From NCBI GenBank assembly GCA_026713745.1, contig JAPONU010000330.1, positions 1 to 7,389 of the forward strand: a stretch of DNA of 7,389 nt, read 5' to 3'. The notes under the pieces were generated by a model. It was not told where the DNA came from, made no database searches, and was given only the letters and a program-made list of their open reading frames with translations. Positions 1 to 7,126 of the stretch are shown one piece after another; the stretch's first letter is position 1; each line of letters begins with the position of its first letter. Origin of the DNA: a bacterium (GTDB lineage: Bacteria; Actinomycetota; Acidimicrobiia; Acidimicrobiales; CATQHL01). Made by a program: the position numbers and the translations under genes.

Positions 1-2186
1 GCTGCGGCCTGCTGCAGGTTCTGCCCCTCGGACAGAACGTCGTTGCTCAACAACAGGTCCACCTCGCCGTCGGCCGGCACGTAGCCGGGGCGCACCACTG
101 TCTCCGGGCAGAAGCGAGCCAGCATCTTGGTGCGCTCGTCAGGATTGGTCTCGGCTCCGATCACCGTGACCCGTTCACGGCCATTCACCATGTCCGGCAG
201 GTGCTCGTCGAGGTAGCGCACGGTGTCAGCGAAGGAGGAGAAGACGACGACTTTCTCCGACGGGATGTCCTCGAGCAGTCGACGCAGCACGTTGAGTTTG
301 GGGTCGCCCTCGGCGCGAAGACTGCGCAGCGAGTCTCTCGCTGCTGTGAGACGCGACAGATCAGCGGCAACGTCGTCCCGGTACTCGGGACGAAAGTCCT
401 CGACCGGCTCGATATCGGCCTCGTCCAAGGCTTCGGCAATCCAGCCGGCGAGGGCGGTCTCGTCCAGATCCTCTGCGGCTGCTTCCCGGAGCGCCTGCCC
501 GCTCAGCACCTGACCGGAGTCCCAGGCGGTCAGGAACACCTCGTGGGCTGCGATCATCCGTTGGACGGTGAGTAAGCAGGCCTGCCAGCACGACTCGAAA
601 CGCTTGAGTATCGCCGACTGCAGTAGCGCTCCGAGACTCGACTCGCTGCTCAATTCTTCCCCGTCGAGGCCGTAGGCGCTCGGCCGGTAGCGAGCCATCG
701 TGAGAGCACCGATCCTGGCAGTTATCTCCCGCACCAAACCGGGGTAGGTCTCGTCGAGGTCGTAGCGCTCGGTGGACAGTGACGGGGTGGGGAACGCCAC
801 GGGTGTGCCGTCGGGGAACGTCGTGTTCGGATGGCTCCGTTCGATGAGGCGGCGGTCCCGCCGCACGCTCACCATGTCGGCGAGTGGGAACAGCACGTCG
901 GGATCGAGATTCTCCGGATCGCGTTCGTTGGCCCCGGCCCGCAGGAAGAGGCGTCGCAGTGACCGTAGGCCCATGGGCGCGAACGCCCTGTCGTGGCGGG
1001 CGAAAGCCATGACCAGGTGGTAGAGGTCCCACAAGCCGTTGTTGATGGGCGTGGCGGTGAGCAGCGCCAGATCCTTCGACGTACCGCCCAGCAGGCGCGA
1101 CACCGCGTGGTACCAGGTGGTGCCGGGCGTGCGGAGCGCGTGCCCCTCGTCGACGACGACCAGCCGGTAGGCGTCCTTGTCGTTGCGGAGATGTCGATGG
1201 GTGTGTGCCGTTCCGGGGCGCGCCAACTGTTCGTCCGCGGCAAGTTGGTGGTAGCTGAGCACCTGGGCCGAGAGCCGTACCTGGTCGAGTCGCTCGTTCC
1301 AGTACCCGGTCAGCTGCGCGGGTGCCACAACGAGGGCGTGATGGCCCCGCCGCAGCACGTACTCCTCGACGAGGGCCAAGCCGATCTCGGTCTTGCCGGT
1401 GCCGACGCCGTCGGCGTAGATCACGCCGTGATGCTCCCGGAGGATGGCGAGGGCGCGGTGTACGCCGTCGCGCTGGAACGGTGCCAGTTCCACGGCGCTC
1501 GTCGGAGGATCCGCTGGCGACTCGACTGCGGGGCCGAGCAGTTCGAGCAGCGCCCGGAGGTACACCTCGCGTGGGCTGACGAGACCGACGTCGGGGAACA
1601 GGAGTTCCCGCAACTCGTCCTTGAAGTCCGCTGCCTCAGCCCACAGATCGTCGAACCAGGCGACGGCCCGGGCCGCCACGAGCGGGTCGTACTGCACGAG
1701 CCCCAACTCGAGATTCTCGAACAGGCCGGCGCCGGTGAGGTTGGCGGAGGTGACCAGCGCCGCCCGGGCGTCGTTCCCGTCACCGAGGAGGTAGGCCTTG
1801 CCGTGCAGGAACCGATTCGTGTAGCGGCGGACCTCCACATCGGGGCGCTGCAACCAGCCGTCGAGCAGCATCAGCTTCCTGGCGGCCCGGCTGGGCGGGA
1901 ACCGTGCCACGTCGCGGTCCTCTCTCAGGCCTTCGAGAGCCAGATCGAAGCGGGGAATCGGTGCCAGCCCGCCGAGGCCGGGCTCCGGCGCCACGCCGAG
2001 CAGCAACCGCACCGTCCTACCTTCGGCCACCGCCACAGCCAAGTGGTGCAGCCCACCCAGGTTCACGTAACCGGTGGCGACCGAGAGTCCGTGGTGGGCC
2101 GGCAGATCGTCGAGCAGGTAGGAGAGCGCGTCGGCGTGGCGCGTGCCGTCACCCAGGTTGTCGAGCAGATAGGGGCGGCCGGGCAT
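1..2186 (-). CDS. PLD-nuclease domain / SNF2-type helicase, 3' end outside window
   Basis: Probable restriction or translocation partner of the methylase encoded just upstream; 728 codons are visible and the gene continues past position 1. Residues about 1-160 form a phospholipase-D-like domain: ATGY near residue 40, one HKD-type motif HGK (H128, K130) and TSANLTGAGL (about 146-155). With a single motif, the domain would need to dimerise to make a full active site. The helicase follows: Walker A DGVGTGKT (259-266), DEGH box (346-349), motif III TATPINN (377-383), and in the second RecA-like lobe VVVFSSF (from 646) and SNDVLSEGQNLQ (about 714-725). The motif VI arginines would fall beyond the edge. 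The ATG at 2186 shares its A with the methylase stop (TGATG), and no good Shine-Dalgarno precedes it, so translational coupling is likely. The motif pattern supports an SNF2/HepA-like helicase with a fused PLD domain. Its biological role is inferred from context. Confidence 0.9.
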   Translation of the reverse strand, partial: MPGRPYLLDNLGDGTRHADALSYLLDDLPAHHGLSVATGYVNLGGLHHLAVAVAEGRTVRLLLGVAPEPGLGGLAPIPRFDLALEGLREDRDVARFPPSRAARKLMLLDGWLQRPDVEVRRYTNRFLHGKAYLLGDGNDARAALVTSANLTGAGLFENLELGLVQYDPLVAARAVAWFDDLWAEAADFKDELRELLFPDVGLVSPREVYLRALLELLGPAVESPADPPTSAVELAPFQRDGVHRALAILREHHGVIYADGVGTGKTEIGLALVEEYVLRRGHHALVVAPAQLTGYWNERLDQVRLSAQVLSYHQLAADEQLARPGTAHTHRHLRNDKDAYRLVVVDEGHALRTPGTTWYHAVSRLLGGTSKDLALLTATPINNGLWDLYHLVMAFARHDRAFAPMGLRSLRRLFLRAGANERDPENLDPDVLFPLADMVSVRRDRRLIERSHPNTTFPDGTPVAFPTPSLSTERYDLDETYPGLVREITARIGALTMARYRPSAYGLDGEELSSESSLGALLQSAILKRFESCWQACLLTVQRMIAAHEVFLTAWDSGQVLSGQALREAAAEDLDETALAGWIAEALDEADIEPVEDFRPEYRDDVAADLSRLTAARDSLRSLRAEGDPKLNVLRRLLEDIPSEKVVVFSSFADTVRYLDEHLPDMVNGRERVTVIGAETNPDERTKMLARFCPETVVRPGYVPADGEVDLLLSNDVLSEGQNLQQAA

Positions 2187-5100
2187 CAACGCAACCCGGC
2201 CAGGCGATCCACCAAGGCCGCGCGGTAGACCGGCGGCACGGCGTCGGTGGTGAAATCGCCGAACATCACCTCCAGGTCAGCCTCGGTGAGATTCCAGGCG
2301 TGCGCGACTCTGGCGTCGATCTCCACCCGGAGGTGCCGGTGGTCGTCCTCGGGCAGCGGCCCGCATTCGACGCCGACGGCCGCAGCAAAGTCGGCGAACC
2401 GGTCGTCGGTCGCCGAGAGTCGGGCGGCGGACAAGGCGACCGACGCGAACGCATCGTCGTCGAGGTCGGGAACCGTGAGTGCCTCGAGGATGAAATAGTT
2501 GACGTTGGCCTCAATGATGCGACGCGCCTGCCAGTCGAAGGGCAGGCTGTTCATGATCGCGACACACGCGGCTTGACTTCGCTCGTCGCCCGTGACGAAG
2601 GCGAGGTACGGAGCCGAATTGACAAGGAATACGTCTGGCGGAACAAGGCAGGCATGAATCGTCCGGCTGTCATCGGATCTAGACACCGCGCGGTACGCCG
2701 CTCGAGCTCTCTCCAACTCTCCGAGAACCGCCCGGCGCCGATCCCTCAATCCGATGGACGAGGCGAGGACCGATTCCGATCCAGGACGCGGCTTTCGGAC
2801 TTTCTTCCGCACTTGATCGCTCAGTGGACACAGGCGGCTCCCCGAACCGTGCGGGTCGAACTGGTCGAAGCTCTCGCCCTTCCACAGCGGTCTGCCGTCC
2901 GTGGCGTCGCTCCACAGGCGCTTGTCGTTGGTCTCATCCAGTTCTCGAACCGGGAAGCACTGCCACGTCCCGCCCGGTCCGAACGGGAAGGCGGAACCGA
3001 CACGGAGCTTCGCAAGAAGGTCGGACTCTTCTTGCGAACGCAACTTGGGTGTCATCCACGCAGCGGCAAAGGATGATGACGACACGAGGATTCCGGGGGA
3101 TGAGGCTTGCGACCTCCACTCACCGGCCGAAGTAGCTGGCCCCGCGATCGCCACGCGGTGGTGTTCCGCAGGCGGTCGATTGCGACTCACGACGAGCGCA
3201 ACCCCGTACTGAGGATGAGTGTCGAACATCCACCGGCGCTTGTTGAGCAGGAAGTCGACCCGCTCTGCGCTGGTTCTCGTATAGAGCCACTCACGGAACC
3301 CCTCGGACCCCTTGTTGACGAACGCGCCGCGCGGCACGACGACACCGATGGTGCCGCCGTCGCGCACGAGCGCGCGATAGCGCTGGCAGAAGTACTTGTA
3401 GAGGTCAGGGTCGCCGGCAGTCTGTTCGTACTCGCCGATCTCCACGGCGGCGCGCCACCCCGACACTCGCACCTGCTCCGCGGCGAACGCCCGTGCCAAC
3501 TCCGGGCGCGTCACCCCCAATTCGGCGATTGCTTCGTCGCGCTCAGCCTGGGGAAGCCCCTGCAAACCGGGCCGATGCAGCAGAAAGAAACCCAGCCTCT
3601 CTACCTTCACCTCCTCCCAAGGCGGATTGCCGACAACGACGTCGAAACCGGGCCGATCGCCGGTGAACACGCGCGGAAACACCAGCGGCCAGTGCAGGAA
3701 ACCGTGCTCGCCGGCCAGGGCGGCGGCCGGCTCCACCAACTTCTCGCCCTTGGAGCCGTTCGTGCCGGCGATCACAGCCGGTCCGTCGGTCTCGGCAAGG
3801 TCGCGGGCGCCCTTCACCCCGAACCCTTCGGCGGTCCACAAGTCGAACAGGCGCCGCAGTCCTGCCGTGGCCCGACGGGCATCGGCGTCGGCCGCGCGGC
3901 TCGCCTCGACTTCCAACGGTGTCCGATCGTCGATCTCAGCCAACTCGACCGCCGCGTCCGACGCTTCCGCCAGCGCATTACGGAGAGCCTCGGCAGGCCA
4001 TGTGCCCTCCCGGATGACCGAGCCCGCCGCTCCGACACCAATCAGTGAGTTGCCCACCACCACGTTGCGGCCGAGGTAGGAGAGCGAGAGACCGGGCACG
4101 AACGACGCCAGCCACAGAGACAGCGTGGCCACCTCGGCGCCCATGGGGCTGAGGTCGACACCGAACACACAGTGCTTGAGGATCAGTCGCCGCAGTAGCG
4201 CAACGTCGGTGACCGCCGCGCCGCCCTGTGTCTGCGCCCTGAGGCGGTCGAGCGCCTCCCTGATGGCCGGCAGGGGCGTATCGGCCAGGAACGCCACCGC
4301 GCGGTCGGCCAGTGCCTCGGTCACCTGCACCAGGAAGTGGGCGCTGCCGCAGGCCGGGTCGAGCACCGCGAAGTCGAGCAGGTCGGCCGCGGCGCGCCGC
4401 GGATCGGTGCGCGCCGTGTCGCGCACGCCCTCGAGATGCCTCTCGTAGGCGGGCAGCACGGCATGATTCACGAGATGACGGACCAGCGAGACCGGCGTGT
4501 AGTACACGCCGCCCGCCTTGCGCCCTCCCTCGTTGGTCTGCCACAACAGCGAACCCGCGACGATGTCGGCCGACGAATGAACGGCCTGGGACACGCCCGC
4601 CTGCGCCCGATCAGGTGACACGCCATCGGACGGTGACTCGCCGGTCACCGGAACGTATCGATCCGTACGAGCGTCGTAGCACAGCGGGCGGTCGGCCACC
4701 GAGAGTCGCAGGCTCAGCAGCGCCTCGTAGATGTGGCCGAGATGGCCGATCTCCAGGGAGGAGTAGTCCAGGCCGCTCCCCTCTCCGGCATCACGGCCCA
4801 CCGCCAGCAGCACCCCGGCGAAGTCCCGATCACCCAGTTCCAGGCGTTCCAGCAGCGCCGCCCCCTCGAAATCGTCGGCGGAGAACAGCGCCCCGTTGTA
4901 GGCGGGTACCCCCCAGGCCGGGTTCCCCGAACGCAGCGCCCTCACCAGCGTTCCGAAAGTCGACCACAACGCCGTCGAATCCTCACTCAGCCGATCCCGC
5001 GTGCGGTGGGCCTCGTCGATCAACGCCGAGAGTGACCGGTGCCGGTACGTTTCGTTGTCGACCGGCAGGAAGCGCGAACTCTCGGCGTACAGGGTGAACA

Positions 5101-6187
5101 GGAGGCGAAACAGCAGTGTGAGTGAGGCTCGCTCCAGTTCAGCCCGCTGCTCGTCGTCGCGCACGTCGACGCCGTTGCGGCTCGCCCACCGCCCGAGGCC
5201 CGCGGCGAGGGCCGGCAGCGCCTCCGAGCGGATTGTCTCGTCGAGCCGGCGGTGGAGACGGGCACCGAAAACGCGGGCCTCGGCCTGCAGTTCACCGAAT
5301 CCGCCGTCGGCGAGGTAGGCGGGGGCCAGCAGAGCCAGATAGGGCCGGCGATCCTCCCCCAGCAGCACGGCGTCGAGATCCAGCCACTCGGCGGTCGTGG
5401 CCGAGGGGTCGCAGTCGAACAGCCGGTAGCGGTTCCGGCACGCCATGACGCCGTAACGCACGCCATAGCGGCGGCAGTCGCCCGCCAGGACGCCCTCCGC
5501 CGGGCGGCCGATCTCGTCGAGACGCACGAAGTCCTCCGGGTTGGCCCAGGGATGGACAACCGCTACCGGCCGACCGTCGTGGCGAGCCAGGTAGCCGCGC
5601 TGCGCCAAACGCTCGATCTCGTAGCCGAGCCCGCCCGGCACGTCCCGCCAGTTGCCGGTGATCCGCAGGGGTGCAACCGCCTCCTGCGCCGCCCGCCAGC
5701 GGTGCCTGTCGTTGCGGAAACGGTCCTCCAGGCTGTGGCGGGTCAGGAGCCCTCCGGTGACCAAGCCCCTGCCTGCCAGGCGAACAACCTCGCCGGCGAG
5801 ATGGCGGACCGCGCCCAGGGCGGTCATCGAGGCCGTCGCCTCAATGGCAGCCGCCAGCCCGGCGCAGTCCACTGACCGGACCGGTTCGTTGTAGGTCCGC
5901 GGGCCGAGGGTGCGGATGCTTCCCGGATGCTCGGCGTCGTCGACGACGAGCAGGTACGCAACGCCCCTGTTCTCGGCGCGTTCCCGCCAGCGCGCCCGCA
6001 GGCTGCGCTCGCCACCATCGACTGCGACGGCCACCTCGATCCGGTTGACACTCACCGCACGGCTGACCCCCGAGCGCGCCGGGGCCTCCCGGGCCACGCC
6101 GTACGCGACCAGCCGCTCGAGCAACTCAGCAGCGTTCACAGCCCGGAACCTGAACCGCTGCCGACGAACCGCCGCAATCGCAGACAT
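2186..6187 (-). CDS. Eco57I/type IIG-like N6-adenine DNA methyltransferase
   Basis: A 1333-residue gamma-type N6-adenine methyltransferase, expected to transfer methyl from S-adenosylmethionine to adenine in a specific DNA site. GGVYYTP (559-565) precedes the SAM-binding motif I DPACGSAHF (610-618). Catalytic motif IV is GNPPWEEV (N854-P855-P856-W857). LWKGESFDQF (about 1101-1110) matches the segment that opens the target-recognition region in Eco57I/MmeI-like enzymes. The N-terminal ~550 residues are helical (for example LLFRLLFTLYAESSRFLPV) and show no PD-(D/E)XK nuclease motif I can identify, so cleavage probably depends on the downstream PLD-helicase. The ATG at 6187 is chosen because GGAGGGGGAG lies just before it. 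The open frame reaches 6502, but that extension would cover the promoter and hicA start and shows no family resemblance. Homologues include type IIG enzymes, DISARM DrmMI and BREX PglX; which subfamily this is remains undecided. Confidence 0.92.
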   Translation of the reverse strand: MSAIAAVRRQRFRFRAVNAAELLERLVAYGVAREAPARSGVSRAVSVNRIEVAVAVDGGERSLRARWRERAENRGVAYLLVVDDAEHPGSIRTLGPRTYNEPVRSVDCAGLAAAIEATASMTALGAVRHLAGEVVRLAGRGLVTGGLLTRHSLEDRFRNDRHRWRAAQEAVAPLRITGNWRDVPGGLGYEIERLAQRGYLARHDGRPVAVVHPWANPEDFVRLDEIGRPAEGVLAGDCRRYGVRYGVMACRNRYRLFDCDPSATTAEWLDLDAVLLGEDRRPYLALLAPAYLADGGFGELQAEARVFGARLHRRLDETIRSEALPALAAGLGRWASRNGVDVRDDEQRAELERASLTLLFRLLFTLYAESSRFLPVDNETYRHRSLSALIDEAHRTRDRLSEDSTALWSTFGTLVRALRSGNPAWGVPAYNGALFSADDFEGAALLERLELGDRDFAGVLLAVGRDAGEGSGLDYSSLEIGHLGHIYEALLSLRLSVADRPLCYDARTDRYVPVTGESPSDGVSPDRAQAGVSQAVHSSADIVAGSLLWQTNEGGRKAGGVYYTPVSLVRHLVNHAVLPAYERHLEGVRDTARTDPRRAAADLLDFAVLDPACGSAHFLVQVTEALADRAVAFLADTPLPAIREALDRLRAQTQGGAAVTDVALLRRLILKHCVFGVDLSPMGAEVATLSLWLASFVPGLSLSYLGRNVVVGNSLIGVGAAGSVIREGTWPAEALRNALAEASDAAVELAEIDDRTPLEVEASRAADADARRATAGLRRLFDLWTAEGFGVKGARDLAETDGPAVIAGTNGSKGEKLVEPAAALAGEHGFLHWPLVFPRVFTGDRPGFDVVVGNPPWEEVKVERLGFFLLHRPGLQGLPQAERDEAIAELGVTRPELARAFAAEQVRVSGWRAAVEIGEYEQTAGDPDLYKYFCQRYRALVRDGGTIGVVVPRGAFVNKGSEGFREWLYTRTSAERVDFLLNKRRWMFDTHPQYGVALVVSRNRPPAEHHRVAIAGPATSAGEWRSQASSPGILVSSSSFAAAWMTPKLRSQEESDLLAKLRVGSAFPFGPGGTWQCFPVRELDETNDKRLWSDATDGRPLWKGESFDQFDPHGSGSRLCPLSDQVRKKVRKPRPGSESVLASSIGLRDRRRAVLGELERARAAYRAVSRSDDSRTIHACLVPPDVFLVNSAPYLAFVTGDERSQAACVAIMNSLPFDWQARRIIEANVNYFILEALTVPDLDDDAFASVALSAARLSATDDRFADFAAAVGVECGPLPEDDHRHLRVEIDARVAHAWNLTEADLEVMFGDFTTDAVPPVYRAALVDRLAGLR

Positions 6188-6189
6188 AG

Positions 6190-6199
6190 CTCCCCCTCC
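6190..6199 (-). promoter_or_regulatory. Ribosome binding site of the methylase
   Basis: The minus strand reads GGAGGGGGAG then CT and the ATG at 6187. The GGAGG core sits 7 bases from the start codon. This decides in favour of the 6187 start over the longer open frame beginning at 6502. Confidence 0.8.
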
Positions 6200-6224
6200 A
6201 AGACAACCGGCCTCTGGGGGAAGC

Positions 6225-6250
6225 TGTAATATACTGTAACTCGTTGTAAT
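6225..6250. promoter_or_regulatory. Three 10-bp-phased TGTAAY repeats, candidate operator
   Basis: On the plus strand TGTAAT starts at 6225, TGTAAC at 6235 and TGTAAT at 6245: the same hexamer three times at an exact 10-bp period, so all copies face the same side of the helix. They lie in the most AT-rich patch of the window, 38-63 bases upstream of the methylase start. On the minus strand the patch also holds a -10-like TATATT (6233-6228), with no convincing -35 hexamer at the usual distance. This fits a repeated binding site for a regulator acting on the methylase-helicase operon. The regulator is unknown; HicB is one local DNA-binding candidate. Confidence 0.5.
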
Positions 6251-6424
6251 AACTCTTGCGACAGTCCGGGCGTGGGCGTTGCCGCATGGCAATCGGTCCC
6301 TAAGACGCCTGGAGCCATCACGGCCTCGATTATCGCCCGTCCCGGAGTCGGGGGCAGGGCAATGCGCATACCGACTCTCCGCCCCACGACCGATCCTGCC
6401 ACCGACGCCGGCGAGAACCTGGAG

Positions 6425-6440
6425 ACAACAGAAGTGTTGT
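6425..6440. promoter_or_regulatory. Perfect 6-bp inverted repeat upstream of hicA, candidate HicB operator
   Basis: ACAACA-GAAG-TGTTGT is a perfect inverted repeat with 6-bp arms and a 4-bp centre, ending five bases before the ATG at 6446. It abuts the AT-rich TATAT stretch (about 6440-6444) that could be a -10 element for plus-strand transcription. HicB antitoxins repress their own promoter by binding inverted repeats at this kind of position, so autoregulation of hicAB is the natural reading. That it is bound by this HicB is an inference. Confidence 0.45.
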
Positions 6441-6445
6441 ATATC

Positions 6446-6469
6446 ATGGTCCAAAACGAACGCCGGTGA
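6446..6469 (+). other. Seven-codon mini-ORF at the expected hicA start
   Basis: ATG at 6446 opens a frame encoding MVQNERR and stops at TGA 6467-6469, one base before the in-frame hicA TTG at 6471. It is out of frame with hicA by one base: dropping one base between 6449 and 6456, for example from the A4 run at 6453-6456, would join it to hicA as MVQTNAGEL, a normal HicA amino end. It is therefore either the broken 5' end of hicA or a leader whose termination feeds reinitiation at the TTG. No clear Shine-Dalgarno precedes the ATG. Confidence 0.4.
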
Positions 6470-6470
6470 G

Positions 6471-6665
6471 TTGCGCCGCCGGCTGCGGAAGCAAGGTTGC
6501 ACCTTTCACACCCACAAGGGCGGCAGTGGCCATCTCACCGTCCGGCGAGGGAACCGCACCAGCCAGTTGCCGATGCACGGCGGGCGCAAGGCGTTGGGGC
6601 GTGGGCTCGTCGCCAAGATCAAGAAGGACCTGGATGCTCGCCTATCCGATCGTGCTCGAGAATGA
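6471..6665 (+). CDS. hicA: HicA-family mRNA interferase toxin, 5' end uncertain
   Basis: Small basic toxin with the HicA double-stranded-RNA-binding-like fold, known in the family to cleave mRNA and be neutralised by HicB. The visible frame gives LRRRLRKQGC, then HKGGSGHLTVRR, QLPMHGG and KIKKDL. GSGH matches the GSNH of E. coli HicA and places the catalytic histidine; the following P-M-H also fits the family. TTG 6471 is the only plausible in-frame start near the conserved region and gives 64 residues, just missing the usual first half-dozen residues (TNAGE lies in frame immediately upstream). The expected ATG at 6446 is one base out of frame, so the gene may be frameshifted, may contain a sequencing error, or may use the TTG. 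It overlaps hicB by 32 bases, as is common for such pairs. Family assignment is firm, the start is not. Confidence 0.78.
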   Translation: MRRRLRKQGCTFHTHKGGSGHLTVRRGNRTSQLPMHGGRKALGRGLVAKIKKDLDARLSDRARE

Positions 6666-7092
6666 CGACGGCACCGTATTGGCGACGTCCCCCGACTTCC
6701 CCGAGCTGACCACCTTCGGGGAGGACCGCGAGGAGGCCATTGCCCGCGCGGCGCACGCGCTCGAGGAGGCGATCGCCGCCCGCATCCACGACCGCAAGGA
6801 CATCCCCCCGCCATCGAGCGGCGAAGCCTACGCCGTTCTGCCGACGCTCACGGCCGTGAAAGTCCGCCTCTACCAAGCCATGTGCGAGCAGGGCGTCGGC
6901 AAGGCGGAACTGGCTCGCCGGCTGGGCTGGCACATGCCACAAGTAGACCGCGTCCTGGACGTGGAGCACCATTCGCGCCTGGACCAGATGGACGCCGCCC
7001 TCGCAGCGATCGGGCGGCGCCTGCGTGTGAGTACTGCCAGCATCTCCGACCCAGCCGAGGTGACCCCCGGAGACCCGCCGAGCAGACCCTGA
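6634..7092 (+). CDS. hicB: HicB-family antitoxin with C-terminal helix-turn-helix
   Basis: Antitoxin of 152 residues that should bind and block HicA and repress the hicAB promoter. Residues 1-50 are the HicB domain, a partial RNase H-like fold: YPIVLENDDGT, then SPDFPELTTFGEDREEAI and a long alanine-rich helix. Residues about 78-132 form a Cro/CI-type helix-turn-helix, recognisable in GVGKAELARRLGW and the LDVEHHSRLDQMDAAL segment. A proline-rich linker (about 57-61) separates them, and the last 15 or so residues look disordered. The ATG at 6634 is preceded by GAAGGA at 6623-6628, and its product starts with the typical HicB strand; the longer open frame from GTG 6466 would read through hicA in a wrong frame. 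It looks intact, unlike its partner's 5' end. Confidence 0.9.
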   Translation: MLAYPIVLENDDGTVLATSPDFPELTTFGEDREEAIARAAHALEEAIAARIHDRKDIPPPSSGEAYAVLPTLTAVKVRLYQAMCEQGVGKAELARRLGWHMPQVDRVLDVEHHSRLDQMDAALAAIGRRLRVSTASISDPAEVTPGDPPSRP

Positions 7093-7126
7093 AGTCCCCC
7101 AGCGCGGCCGACGCCGCCGGCACGAG

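Noticed and set aside
993..2228. Long plus-strand open frame of 411 codons opposite the helicase
   Set aside because: It is an antisense shadow of the helicase, whose minus-strand frame carries a full ordered set of PLD and helicase motifs; such shadows are expected at this GC content.
1904..3076. Plus-strand open frame of 390 codons across the methylase-helicase junction
   Set aside because: It spans two convincing minus-strand genes and gives an arginine-rich product without recognisable domains.
6272..6469. 65-codon plus-strand frame in the intergenic region
   Set aside because: It has no ribosome binding site or family resemblance; only its final codons (the mini-ORF at 6446) are of interest.
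6188..6502. Methylase reading frame extended to an ATG at 6502 (105 more residues)
   Set aside because: The extension would cover the AT-rich control region and the opposite-strand hicA start, has low-complexity out-of-frame character, and the ATG at 6187 has a strong ribosome binding site.
6466..6633. HicB extended upstream to GTG 6466
   Set aside because: The extra 56 residues are hicA read in the wrong frame; the ATG at 6634 has its own ribosome binding site and begins at the normal HicB amino end.
7104..7117. Possible terminator hairpin GCGGC-CGAC-GCCGC between hicB and the PIN remnant
   Set aside because: The stem is only five pairs with no T-run on either side, and such dyads are common at this GC content.
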